NCBI RefSeq assembly: GCF_000764495.1
Contig: NZ_JRLB01000103.1
Location: 1-32,891, forward strand
Direction of reading: 5' to 3'
DNA length: 32,891 nt
Source of the DNA: Nitrincola sp. A-D6
GTDB lineage: Bacteria; Pseudomonadota; Gammaproteobacteria; Pseudomonadales; Balneatricaceae
Below the pieces are notes generated by a model. The model was not told where the DNA came from and did no database searches. It saw nothing but the letters and a program-made list of their open reading frames with translations. This document shows positions 16,889-25,261 of the stretch, piece after piece; position 1 is the stretch's first letter, and each line of letters begins with the position of its first letter. The position numbers and the translations under genes are program-made.

Positions 16889-17595
16889 AGACTAGGGGCT
16901 CTTCTGGCAGCCGCCTGATATGCAGGCAATACCTGATCTGGTGGGCCATCTTGAAACACCTGCCCCTGTTCCAGCCAGATAATCCGTTCAAACGTCTCCA
17001 GTGTGTCCAGCTCATGACTGATCATCAGTAGTTGTTGTGGCAGTTGTGACAACAGATCCATTATCTGATAACGCGTAGGCAGGTCGAGCGCTGAAAAAGG
17101 CTCATCCAGTATCAACACACTGGGGTTCATCAGCAGCACCGCAAAAATACACACCAGTTGTTTCTGTCCATCTGACAGACTGTGCACCGCCTGATCGGCC
17201 CAGTTACTGCGCTGGTGCGTGGCGAGGAAGTCAGTTACTTGTCGAGTTGCTTGTTGTTTGCTGATCCCCTGATTCAACAACCCAAAACACAGTTCTTCTT
17301 CCACTGTGGGAAAAATGATCTGATGATCCGGATTCTGAAAAATAAAGCCTACCTGTGCCGACATTTTCTCTGGTCCACAACAGGGGTTATGACCATGTAC
17401 ATCAATGCGCCCGGAATCCGGTTGCAGCAGCCCGTTTATCAAGCGCACTAAAGAGCTTTTACCAGAACCGTTGTGACCGATCAGACCAATACGCGATTCG
17501 CGCAACTCAAGAGACAGTTTCTTGAGAACACAATGATTATTGCGGGTTAGGCTGACCTGATCAAAGATGATAGAAGGACTGGAGTTGTTAATCAT
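16885..17595 (-). CDS. bioM: ECF transporter ATPase BioM
   Basis: This 236-residue ABC ATPase powers the biotin importer. It shows Walker A GHNGSGKSS (about residue 40), a Q-loop with the ECF-typical FIFQNPDHQIIFPTV, the signature LSDGQKQ (the usual LSGGQ with Gly to Asp at the third place), Walker B VLILDEPFSALD and the switch histidine in LLMISHELDT. It is the first gene of the minus-strand cluster. Upstream lies a non-coding region with a palindromic element; no classical BirA operator was recognised. The ribosome site before the ATG at 17595 is weak. Confidence 0.88.
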   Translation of the reverse strand: MINNSSPSIIFDQVSLTRNNHCVLKKLSLELRESRIGLIGHNGSGKSSLVRLINGLLQPDSGRIDVHGHNPCCGPEKMSAQVGFIFQNPDHQIIFPTVEEELCFGLLNQGISKQQATRQVTDFLATHQRSNWADQAVHSLSDGQKQLVCIFAVLLMNPSVLILDEPFSALDLPTRYQIMDLLSQLPQQLLMISHELDTLETFERIIWLEQGQVFQDGPPDQVLPAYQAAARRAPSL

Positions 17596-17720
17596 AGGGC
17601 TTGGCTAGTAGTAAGGGGCGTAAAGAGTAACTGTTCAGTGATTATGGACGCAAGCGTAACCGCTGTTATTGGTAGAGTTTGTATTACTCTTAGGTAGGGT
17701 TCGTACTGGGTGCTATGCTG

Positions 17721-17873
17721 GGGTAGTGGTATCGCTTTGGTGGGACACGCTTTTCGTCATCCATGACCGCTCGGCAGCCGCTCTGACCGCCATGGATGGC
17801 GGGAATGCCGAAAATGCAGGAGCATTTTTCGGCCCTGGCGGCTGACGGTCCCACCAAAGCGATACCACCATCC
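17721..17873. repeat. Nested-palindrome intergenic element (REP/MITE-like)
   Basis: Two perfect 19-bp inverted arms, TGGTATCGCTTTGGTGGGA (17728-17746) and its complement (17849-17867), are 102 bases apart. Pairing extends outward with two mismatches to about 17721 and 17873. Inside are further dyads: GCCGAAAATGC / GCATTTTTCGGC around an AGGA loop, and CCAT-GGATGG near 17793. RNA from either strand would fold into a long branched hairpin. Related intergenic repeats occur in other marine gammaproteobacteria as I recall, so it is probably dispersed in this genome. No target-site duplication or transposase was seen. The remaining bases from 17596 to 17939 hold no gene I can support. Confidence 0.7.
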
Positions 17874-17939
17874 CGCCGAACCTCTGTGCCAGCCCTAATA
17901 GCCTACAGATGTCCATTAGCCCTAAGAAGCCAAATAACC

Positions 17940-18272
17940 CTACCAACCACGGCGTTTTTTCAAGCACGCACGTTGTTTCTGTCGCTGTTGTTGTAATACT
18001 AGCTGTGCGTCCACGTTTAACGGCTGTTGTGCCGCCCAGAGCAAATCATCGCGTGTATAACCCATGTCTTCAAGCATATGATCATCATAATCTAACAGTT
18101 GCACTAATTTGCGCCGACGACTCCAGGCCTTAAACCAGTTCTCAATTGCATCAATCAGTCCTAATGGTGGCATAGCGGGCATGTAGAAGTCAGGAAGAGC
18201 TGACTTAACAGATTGCTTTTGCTTTACAGCTTCCTGACGGTAAAGCTCACATTTATGGTTAAGGTTTGTCAT
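17940..18272 (-). CDS. DUF1127-containing small protein
   Basis: This 110-residue protein has the DUF1127 module in its middle: IENWFKAWSRRRKLVQLLDY followed by DDHMLEDMGYTRDDL. The Arg-rich helix and the D-x-x-LxDxG[YI]xRxD ending are the family marks. Relatives are small RNA- or stress-linked proteins of mostly unsettled function; some affect phosphate and carbon metabolism. The tail is rich in Gln, Arg and Lys. The ATG at 18272 is chosen because GGAGGG stands seven bases upstream; an earlier in-frame start nine codons away lacks this. It is divergent from a LysR gene, a common pairing in which the LysR protein may control it. Confidence 0.82.
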   Translation of the reverse strand: MTNLNHKCELYRQEAVKQKQSVKSALPDFYMPAMPPLGLIDAIENWFKAWSRRRKLVQLLDYDDHMLEDMGYTRDDLLWAAQQPLNVDAQLVLQQQRQKQRACLKKRRGW

Positions 18273-18424
18273 TTTTCTACCCTCCTGACGATCAGTCACA
18301 CTGTCGTTTATCAGTATTCAGAAATTGCACGTTGCTGTTTAGGGTTTAAGCATGGCCGCACGATATTGTTCAATCAAACGAAAAGTACTACACTCATGAT
18401 TAAGAAAAATTGAAAGGTAGCGAT

Positions 18425-19333
18425 ATGACAAGCCTACGACCCCCATCAACACTTCCCATGCCGGCTTCTCTGCCACTGCTGGACACAGATGTACTGCGTA
18501 CATTTGTCGCGATCGCTGAAAGCGGCAGCTTTACCCGTGCGGCCACGCAGGTATTTCGCACGCCTTCGGCTCTGAGCATGCAGATCAAGCGCCTGGAAGA
18601 GACACTAGGCAAAACACTGTTTTTGAGAGAGGCACGTCAGGTCAGGCTGACGCCGGATGGTGAAGTACTACTTAGCTATGGCCGGCGCTTACTCAAGCTT
18701 AATGAAGAAGCCGTTACTCAGTTTCTGTCGCCATCACTGTGCGGCACGGTGCGACTGGGAACTTCCGATGATGTGGGGACCCGCATTCTTCCAGGCGTGC
18801 TGGCTCAGTTCGCCCGATCGCACCCGGCCACTCAGGTGGATGTGATGATAGGGCGCAGTGTCGATATGATTGAACGACTGGATGCGGGAGACCTGGATCT
18901 GATCGTGATTACGGCAGGTAATGACGGGCAAGAGGCAGGTCGAGGCAAGGTTGTGCATACCGAACCCTTGGTATGGGCCGGGCGTGAGGGCGGTATTGCG
19001 GCGATGAAAACACCGCTGCCGGTCTCTCTGGCCAACCCAGGTTGTACCTGGCGAAATATGGCACTGAAATCTCTGGATCAGGCGGGTGTTGATTATCGTA
19101 TTGCCTATACGAGCGAAAGTTGTTCGGGACAAGCAGCAGCCATGATCGCCGACCTTGCTGTGGCTCCCTTTCCGGCCGGTATGGTTAAGCTTCCACTACG
19201 TAAACTGGGTAAGGAGTATGGTCTGCCGTCACTGGGTGATTATCAGATACTGCTGGTTCAGAGGCAGGGTGCGGAGGATACCTGCAATATCCTGGCAGGC
19301 CATGTTATTGACGCTCTGCAGGGGTTGCGTTGA
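18425..19333 (+). CDS. LysR-family transcriptional regulator
   Basis: This 302-residue protein has a winged helix-turn-helix at residues 14-73 (LRTFVAIAESGSFTRAATQV, then SALSMQIKRLEETLGKTLF) and a LysR substrate-binding domain over about 95-295. The effector domain includes GTVRLGTSDDVGTRILPGVL and LIVITAGN. The start ATG at 18425 has AAAGG eight bases upstream. The gene is divergent from the DUF1127 gene with 152 bases between, so it probably regulates that gene and itself. The effector is unknown; the gene's size and domain order are standard. Confidence 0.9.
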   Translation: MTSLRPPSTLPMPASLPLLDTDVLRTFVAIAESGSFTRAATQVFRTPSALSMQIKRLEETLGKTLFLREARQVRLTPDGEVLLSYGRRLLKLNEEAVTQFLSPSLCGTVRLGTSDDVGTRILPGVLAQFARSHPATQVDVMIGRSVDMIERLDAGDLDLIVITAGNDGQEAGRGKVVHTEPLVWAGREGGIAAMKTPLPVSLANPGCTWRNMALKSLDQAGVDYRIAYTSESCSGQAAAMIADLAVAPFPAGMVKLPLRKLGKEYGLPSLGDYQILLVQRQGAEDTCNILAGHVIDALQGLR

Positions 19334-19461
19334 TTGTCCAATACACTTGTTCAGAATATGTGTCTGTATATAGACAATAGCATTGTAGTAAGAACGGGCA
19401 TTAATTTTCACTTTTAACAGATCACCTACTATTATGAATTGACTCTGGTCTAAAAATAAAT

Positions 19462-19490
19462 TGAACCTGTCAACGGGTGACCTCGACTTA
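19462..19490 (+). promoter_or_regulatory. ECF-sigma-type promoter before the secreted-protein gene
   Basis: TGAACC at 19462-19467 and CGACTTA at 19484-19490 are separated by 16 bases. The AAC-containing -35 box, the 16-base gap and a CG-starting -10 are the general pattern of promoters read by ECF sigma factors. It lies about 48 bases before the GTG at 19538. The ECF sigma gene at 24143 in the same gene group is the natural candidate, by inference. Confidence 0.5.
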
Positions 19491-19537
19491 GCTGGTGTAA
19501 GCGATATTTCTCAAAGTCTAATAAAGGAGACTTGCCC

Positions 19538-20890
19538 GTGAAAATACTTAACACCACACCCGTTATAAGCACAGCGGCACTACTCATCATGGCGCTGAAT
19601 ACAACGACCGTTTCGGCCAATCTGTACCCTGATTATATCAGCGGTGTAGCCCTCTCTGTTGAGGGTGGTATTTATCCACATGCCGTGGTGCTGGAAAATG
19701 TATCGGCCAACAAACAGCTTGAAGCTCTGCAGTTGCAGGCAGAAAAAACGCATATTGATGTGGATTTTCAGGGGCATGTGAGCTGCGCTGCTGACAATAA
19801 AGTAGATTTTGATAATGCCCGGGCATACTTCGGTCCGATCTCATTATTCCTGGACTCAGTTCAGTCACCGCAAACGCTGTTTGACGCGGCCTATCACCCC
19901 AGTTTCACCACGGGCAAAGGCAATAAAAGAATTACCGAGGCAGGAAATTTCCAGAGCTTCAATATACCCCTCGCACAAATTCAACAGGGTCATCCGGCTG
20001 TCAGGTTCAACCCGGAAGAAGAGCTTAACAAAAAGCTGCAGCAGCACCTCAATCAGGGTGGTAGTAAAATCGATTTTTATAGACAAGATCAATATATTAG
20101 CGTCAATCGTACTGTCTCTTTGGCTGGCTGGTGCAAACATACGTCAAACAACACCAGCAGACCTGCTTTTGCATCAGTTCCAATTGAGATGACAGTGATT
20201 TATAAAGGTGATGCGGATTTAATTGCACCGGTTCAGCTCAGTGCACAATTGGCTCAATCTGAATTGCCAGGACAAGTCACTCATAATTTACCCTTCTCCC
20301 TGAATTCGGCCACTTTCCAACCCAATATGCCACACTATATTGGCAAATGTACGCCTGACACTGATCCAGTCATTCGGATAAATTACAGCGGTAATGGTAA
20401 AGGGCTGATTCGTTTTAGTGTTAAAGATAACACCGCTACGGTATACGGCAGTCCGGAGATTGCGTATGACTCGGCTGATGGCGTTAATGCACATCTGGAT
20501 TTCAGCTACCCGCTGATTGGCAAATTAAACCAGGAAAATAATTCAGGTTGGGACGCTCCCAATCAGACCTTTTCACACCCTTTGAGCATAAGAGCGTCAA
20601 TTAAAGATGTGAACAGTGACCAGTGGAGTGAGTGGAAAACCTATGGCAGTGCAAACTGGAACCATCGTTGCATTCCTCAGGTGAACGTCATACCCGCGGG
20701 TGCTCAGGGAGGTGTTTATACTGGCCAGCAGCCATCACCAACCTTGCCAAGCCCATCCCGTATTCAGCCAGTTGAAACCCAGCCTAAGCTTGACAGGGTT
20801 CAGCCCCCTGCTACGCCTGAGCCTGGAGCTCCATCGCGGGTTCAACCCAGGGTAATAGAGGAAGACCCCACTGTATTACAGAAACGCTGA
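19538..20890 (+). CDS. Exported Cys-containing protein with proline-rich tail, function unknown
   Basis: I do not recognise this 450-residue protein. It starts at GTG 19538 with AAGGAG eight bases upstream. A signal peptide is clear: MKILNTT, a hydrophobic stretch, then VSA before NLYPDY. The mature part has four cysteines, in VSCAADN, GWCKHTS, GKCTPDT and HRCIPQV, enough for two disulfide bonds, and seems mostly beta-strand. The last 60 residues are rich in Pro and Gln with three copies of an [SD]R[IV]QP motif, probably an extended stalk or wall-facing linker. An ECF-type promoter precedes it and a terminator follows. It may be the major secreted product of the downstream sigma/barrel/protease gene group. 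Confidence 0.75.
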   Translation: MKILNTTPVISTAALLIMALNTTTVSANLYPDYISGVALSVEGGIYPHAVVLENVSANKQLEALQLQAEKTHIDVDFQGHVSCAADNKVDFDNARAYFGPISLFLDSVQSPQTLFDAAYHPSFTTGKGNKRITEAGNFQSFNIPLAQIQQGHPAVRFNPEEELNKKLQQHLNQGGSKIDFYRQDQYISVNRTVSLAGWCKHTSNNTSRPAFASVPIEMTVIYKGDADLIAPVQLSAQLAQSELPGQVTHNLPFSLNSATFQPNMPHYIGKCTPDTDPVIRINYSGNGKGLIRFSVKDNTATVYGSPEIAYDSADGVNAHLDFSYPLIGKLNQENNSGWDAPNQTFSHPLSIRASIKDVNSDQWSEWKTYGSANWNHRCIPQVNVIPAGAQGGVYTGQQPSPTLPSPSRIQPVETQPKLDRVQPPATPEPGAPSRVQPRVIEEDPTVLQKR

Positions 20891-20930
20891 TAGTAACTGA
20901 TATGCACACAGAAAAATAATTCAAGCTAAA

Positions 20931-20962
20931 AAGCAGGGCTCTAAGGAGTCCCGCTTTTTTTG
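20931..20962 (+). terminator. Intrinsic terminator inside the sigma/barrel/protease group
   Basis: AGCAGGGCT and AGTCCCGCT form an imperfect GC-rich stem around a short CTAAGG loop. The T-run TTTTTTT follows at once. Only about a dozen bases separate this from the next gene's ribosome site, leaving little room for a promoter. It likely lets a fraction of transcripts continue. Confidence 0.8.
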
Positions 20963-20983
20963 TTATAGGGAGCTATGACTGGT

Positions 20984-23033
20984 ATGAACATCAGACTCCG
21001 ATACTTGGCTTTATGCATTTTGTTGCCGATGCACTCATCGATGCTTTGGGCCAGTGAGTGGCAGACAAAGCTATCCATCAATCCGGTCGCGGGTCAGTTA
21101 TTCATGATAGAGCTGCCTGAAGACACAGATATTATCACGCTGACCCGGCTGGTCGTTGAGGTAAATGGTATTGATGTCACCGCTTTTTTATCCTTGCAAG
21201 ACAATAACTTTTTTTTATGCACCCGTCGAGCCTTTGCCACCAGGAACCCATATAGTCCGGTTAGTGATGCTCAATCCGGATGGTAGCAGTGAACAATTGG
21301 CTCACTGGAACTTAACCCAGTCCCGAGGGGAGCCTGCAGTTGATTCAGCAGCTCCTGATTCGCAACAAATTGCTAAGGCTGAGCAGTGGCTACGCTCAGG
21401 AACCTATGCTTCAAATAACACTATCGAGGCCAGTTATCGTATTCATGACCATAATTTGATTGATGCACCGAAGCACCTGCAACTGTCAGGTGCAGGTGCT
21501 AGCGAAGCGGAGTTTCAAGGGGGGCCGTGGCAGATCAATGCCAAAGGTAACTATCTGTTACATAGCCAGCAATCAGTCTCTCTGACAGGTAAAACGGTCG
21601 ATATTGGTGAGTACTCCATTGCCGCTCGTCACCAGGGTGAAACATTACACACAGCTATGAACTTAGGCCATCACAGCCTTGGGCTGGATAGCTTTTTATT
21701 TTCTCCTCAGCAAAGGCGAGGATTATCTTTTCAGTTTGGTGACAGTAATAATCGCCTGTCTACCCAGCTGTTTGCAGTTCGTCCGGATGCGATTGTTGGC
21801 AGTAACCATCTTAGCGGTGTTAGTGATCCACGCAGCCGATTGCAGGGTTTTGCAGCCAATATACAGCCCTTTTCTGAGGGGCCGGATGCTTTAGCGATCA
21901 CGGCAATGTATTACGATGGTGAAGGCAGCACTTCGGGTCTGGGAGTGAGTGAGTCTCATGCTCTTAATAAAGGGTCTGGTTGGGGGTTGATGCTTGAAAA
22001 ATCCTATTGGCAAGGCCGACTGAATCTCAGTGGCGAACATGCCCACAGCCGTTTTGATCCGGATATTAGTGTGAGTGATGACCTGAAAGAAAGCAGCGAT
22101 GCCTGGCGGATGAAAATCGATCTCAGGCCGTTCACAGATCTAAGTTGGGCAAATCAGCCAGTCGATCTATTAGTGGGTGCTGAGTATCAACGTATTGATA
22201 CTTTTTTTGCCAGTTTAGCTAACCCAGGGCTGGCTGCCGATCGGGATATGGCCTCGGTATTCAGTGATTTCTATTGGGGCAGGCTGTTCGCCAATGTGCA
22301 ACTATCGCATGAAACAAACAATGTCGATAAGTTACAGGGAATGCCAACAGATCGTTTGCGCAGTTTCGCCTGGAATGGTAATTATGCGTTTAATCAGCAA
22401 ACAGGCTCTACGGCCTGGTTGGGAACCCCGTATCTCCAACTATCTGGATTTACCGCCAAGCTTGATAGACACAAAACGCCTGATGGCTATCTGGGCTTCG
22501 ATACCGACAATATGGCAAGTTCCCTGACTGTTGGGGGCGGTTCCAATTATCAGGATTGGTACTGGTCAGGTAACTACACACATGCCGATTTTGACGATAA
22601 AGCAGGAATGGGCAGCGATACCCGCAGCCGCTTCCTGTCTCTGGCGGCTGGTTGGCAAGTACATGAAAGACTGTCGCTTAATACCGATGTGCAATACGGT
22701 ATTTTTTCTAGCAAAGCAGAGGACTCACGTAGCTACAACACTAATATCAACCTGGGTGTGGCTGCAAAATCTGTTTCAGAAAAGCTCGACTTTAACCTGA
22801 ATTATAATCTGAACCTTTCCAGTGGTGACAGCGACTTACCTGATAGACACAGGGTCAATGCTCAACTCGGGTGGACAATATTTAAAGCCTCACAAAGTAA
22901 GCCCGGAGTGTCTATAGCACTCAGAGGTTCAATGGAGAATAATCATGGAAAAAATACATATGCCAATGGCCGGGACAGATATCAGGTGTTCGCCACCTTG
23001 CGTATCAGCGCACCTCTGGCTGGTGGTTTTTAG
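20984..23033 (+). CDS. Outer-membrane beta-barrel protein with N-terminal exported domain, frameshifted as read
   Basis: This protein of about 682 residues is of no family I can name. Its start is MNIRLRYLALCILLPMHSS with a signal peptide ending near LWA-SEW; an ATG nine bases earlier is too close to the ribosome site GGGAG. Residues 25-110 look like a small beta-sandwich (NPVAGQLFMIELPED). The frame breaks in the T-run at 21209-21216. Removing one T gives LQDNNFFYAPVEPLPPG, which joins the long second part. That part has dense alternating strands with aromatic residues (SFAWNGNYAFNQQTG, YQDWYWSGNYTHADF) and ends in phenylalanine (APLAGGF), as outer-membrane barrels do. It may anchor or export the neighbouring proteins. 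Confidence 0.72.
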
Positions 23034-24137
23034 TCTGCTGTTATTCATCGCAGGGTTAAGCGCTCAGGTACAGGCAGATGTTAATTCAGTCAATGCCAGT
23101 CCTGGCAGTGTGACGCTAGCGGTAAACAGCTCCACGCCATTGAATATAGTGTGGCGGGTTAATCGCACTGAAACTGATACCACAGCACCGGGTCCATTTA
23201 GCCGTCAGGTCAGCTCGGCAAATGCCGTGTTACAGATAAATGGTACGACGGTGGCGACGGTCGGTGGTATGCTCAGCCAGACTTCCGTTCTGTCTTCAAA
23301 TCAAAGTGCCACGCTTAACTTCAATGAAGTCATTGATGTCAATGTGGGCCTGGCACGACGCATTGCTAATAGTCCGGCCGGTAGTGTGCGAATAGTGCGT
23401 TTGTTTGATGATGGTCAAAGGCTGGGGACTGGCAGTCTGGGCGCATACTCTGGCGGTAGCAGTGCAGAGGGCCTTGTTGTCAGACGCATAGATCTGGCCT
23501 TTGAGAATACGGCCCGTACCGATGTAGTTGAACAACATACCGAACTTCGTGCCGTTGCTAATATCACCTTTCAAAGCAGTGGAGTGTTGCAGGGCGAGTG
23601 GCGGCTTATCGATCCGACAGTCAGTCTGGGGAGTAGCGACGGTCGTGTACTGCAAGTCGTTCGTCAAAGCTTGATCAGTTCTGGTGAAGGTCGGACTCGT
23701 GTTGTCAGCCCAACGCTACCGACCGGCCAGCAAGGCCTCTATCTGCTGGCTTTTTCGGTTCAGGATACCACTGCTCAGATAGATATTCCGATTCTGCGTT
23801 ATTTTGTGGTGGATGGCAGCGGTTCATCGTCACAGGTCAAACCTGAAATGATTAGCGTTGATCAGCCTTTGGAAAATGCACTGTTGGATGCCGATACTCT
23901 GTTTAAATGGCAGCCGGTTACTAATGCACATGCATACCAGGTCGAAGTATTTGCACCACAACAGAGTGTGCCGGTGACCGGAAAACTGGTTCCAGCAACA
24001 GAGCTGCAACTGGCTTTGACGTCAATGACTCTGGATTGCTGTCGCCCTTATCTTCTTACCAATGGCAGTTGCGGGCTTTCGACACACAGGGGAAGGTAAT
24101 TGGCATCTCTCCTAAACAAACCATACAAACGCCATAA
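22945..24137 (+). CDS. Exported protein with FnIII/Ig-like domains, frameshifted near its end
   Basis: This protein of about 397 residues has an N-terminal membrane-targeting stretch (LWLVVFSLLLFIAGLSAQVQA) before DVNSVNASPG, read as a signal peptide with a long n-region. The start ATG at 22945 has GGAG seven bases upstream and overlaps the barrel gene by 89 bases. Most of the protein looks like beta-sandwich domains. The last 80 residues resemble a fibronectin-III-type module, with FKWQPVTNAHAYQVEVF. As read, the frame drifts after LTSMTLD. One more T at 24036-24037 gives LDLLSPLSSYQWQLRAFD and a stop at 24135-24137, six bases before the sigma gene. It may be a sensor or adhesin presented by the barrel. 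Confidence 0.68.
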
Positions 24138-24142
24138 CGTTT

Positions 24143-24736
24143 ATGGCTGATTCAGATGAGATGTTATTAAAACAAATTGCCAGGGGAGATGAAGAGGCTT
24201 TGGCTGTGTTCTATCGTCGTTATGAATCACGTTTGTTTAATTTTATTCAAACCAAATTGCATGATGCCTTTGAAGCGGCTGATATTCTCAACGAAGTTTT
24301 TCTGGAAGTCTGGCATAAAGCTGGCAGTTTTCAGGGACGCTCCAAAGTCTCTACCTGGCTGTTTAGTATTGCCTATTACAAGGTAGTGGATCGCCTGAGG
24401 AAAATAAGACCAAAACAACTGGAGGATGAAGCTATGGCAGAAATTGCTGACGAAAGTCCAGCCGTCCTGAGTTGTCTGATTGGCGGTGAGCAGGCAGAGC
24501 AGATTCGGCATTGTATCCAGACCTTGTCCATCGATCATCGAGCTGTAATGGATCTGACTTTTTTTGAAGAAATGTCCTACAGCGATATCGCCATGGTTGT
24601 AGGTTGTCCTGAAAATACCGTTAAAACCCGAATGTTTCACGCTAAGCAAGTAATGAAAAAATGCCTGTCACGTCTGATAGGGGGATTTACCATGATGGCT
24701 AAACTCGATGCGAGAAGCTACTGCCATATTATCTGA
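24143..24736 (+). CDS. ECF-type RNA polymerase sigma factor
   Basis: This protein is a group IV (ECF) sigma-70. Region 2 spans about residues 22-90 (AADILNEVFLEVWHKAGSF, then STWLFSIAYYKVVDRLRK). Region 4 spans about 120-170, with a helix-turn-helix YSDIAMVVGCPENTVKTRMF. These bind the -10 and -35 boxes of ECF promoters. The last 25 residues as read are not sigma-like and run into the start of the next gene. An extra A in the run at 24656-24661 would end the protein at 24702, overlapping the anti-sigma start by 11 bases, a usual arrangement. That second correction is a guess. It probably drives the promoter at 19462 and responds to the anti-sigma factor next to it. Confidence 0.88.
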   Translation: MADSDEMLLKQIARGDEEALAVFYRRYESRLFNFIQTKLHDAFEAADILNEVFLEVWHKAGSFQGRSKVSTWLFSIAYYKVVDRLRKIRPKQLEDEAMAEIADESPAVLSCLIGGEQAEQIRHCIQTLSIDHRAVMDLTFFEEMSYSDIAMVVGCPENTVKTRMFHAKQVMKKCLSRLIGGFTMMAKLDARSYCHII

Positions 24737-25260
24737 ACGGAACCTTGACTGACACGGAAGTTGATAATGTCGAGCAAGCCCTGGCTGATTACCCAGAGCT
24801 ACAACAGGAACTCGATTTTCTGGACAGTTTGCGTAAACAGCTTCAAAGCCAGTCTGGCAGTATCAGCAGTCCTGGTGAGCTGGGCCTGAAACGCTTGCAA
24901 CGCCAATTGAAAAAAACCAAGCCGAGTAAGTCAGTGCACGGCTGGCGCGTTGCGGCGATTGCAGCATCCGTCTTGTTGCTGGTGCAAATGTTGGTGACAC
25001 TGCAAATGGATGAGCCTGAAACCTATCATCCTGCCAGTGGTATGCAGGATGTTGGGGTTAGTGGCACTCGGATAACCGTCGCCTTTGCTCCGGAAGCCAC
25101 TGAAGCACAAATTCGGGCTGTATTATTGCAAGCCAATAGTCGCATTATCGATGGTCCTTCGGCTCTGGGCATCTATCAACTGATTATTCAGGGTGAGCCA
25201 GATGAAGTGATTGTCTGGCTGAAAGCTCAAGCCGTTATTGAATCACTGCAGGAAGAATAA
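24692..25260 (+). CDS. Membrane anti-sigma factor with propeptide-like periplasmic domain, frameshifted
   Basis: ATG 24692 has a strong AGGGGGA seven bases upstream. With one T added at 24709 the N-terminus becomes MMAKLDCEKLLPYYLNGTL, the typical opening of sigma-binding anti-sigma domains, in frame with the rest for 189 residues. Only one Cys is present, so the zinc-binding form of this domain is unlikely. One transmembrane helix lies at about 85-105 (WRVAAIAASVLLLVQMLV). The periplasmic part, 126-189, reads strand ITVAF, helix TEAQIRAVLLQAN, strands RIIDGPSALGIYQLII, helix EPDEVIVWLKAQ, strand VIESL. This is the beta-alpha-beta-beta-alpha-beta order of subtilase propeptides. The next gene encodes an S8 protease. 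Without correction a shorter frame starts at 24745. Confidence 0.78.
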
Positions 25261-25261
25261 A

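Noticed and set aside
17713..17967. Minus-strand open frame of 84 codons across the palindromic element
   Set aside because: It runs through both arms of the inverted repeat and overlaps the DUF1127 gene end; the peptide resembles no family I know.
24692..24760. Zinc-binding anti-sigma (HxxxCxxC) motif
   Set aside because: Only one cysteine occurs in the corrected N-terminal domain, so zinc coordination of the usual type is not supported.
25238..25261. Upstream TTG start for the S8 peptidase
   Set aside because: It overlaps the anti-sigma gene, would put eight charged or polar residues before the signal peptide, and the TTG at 25262 has the better-placed ribosome site.
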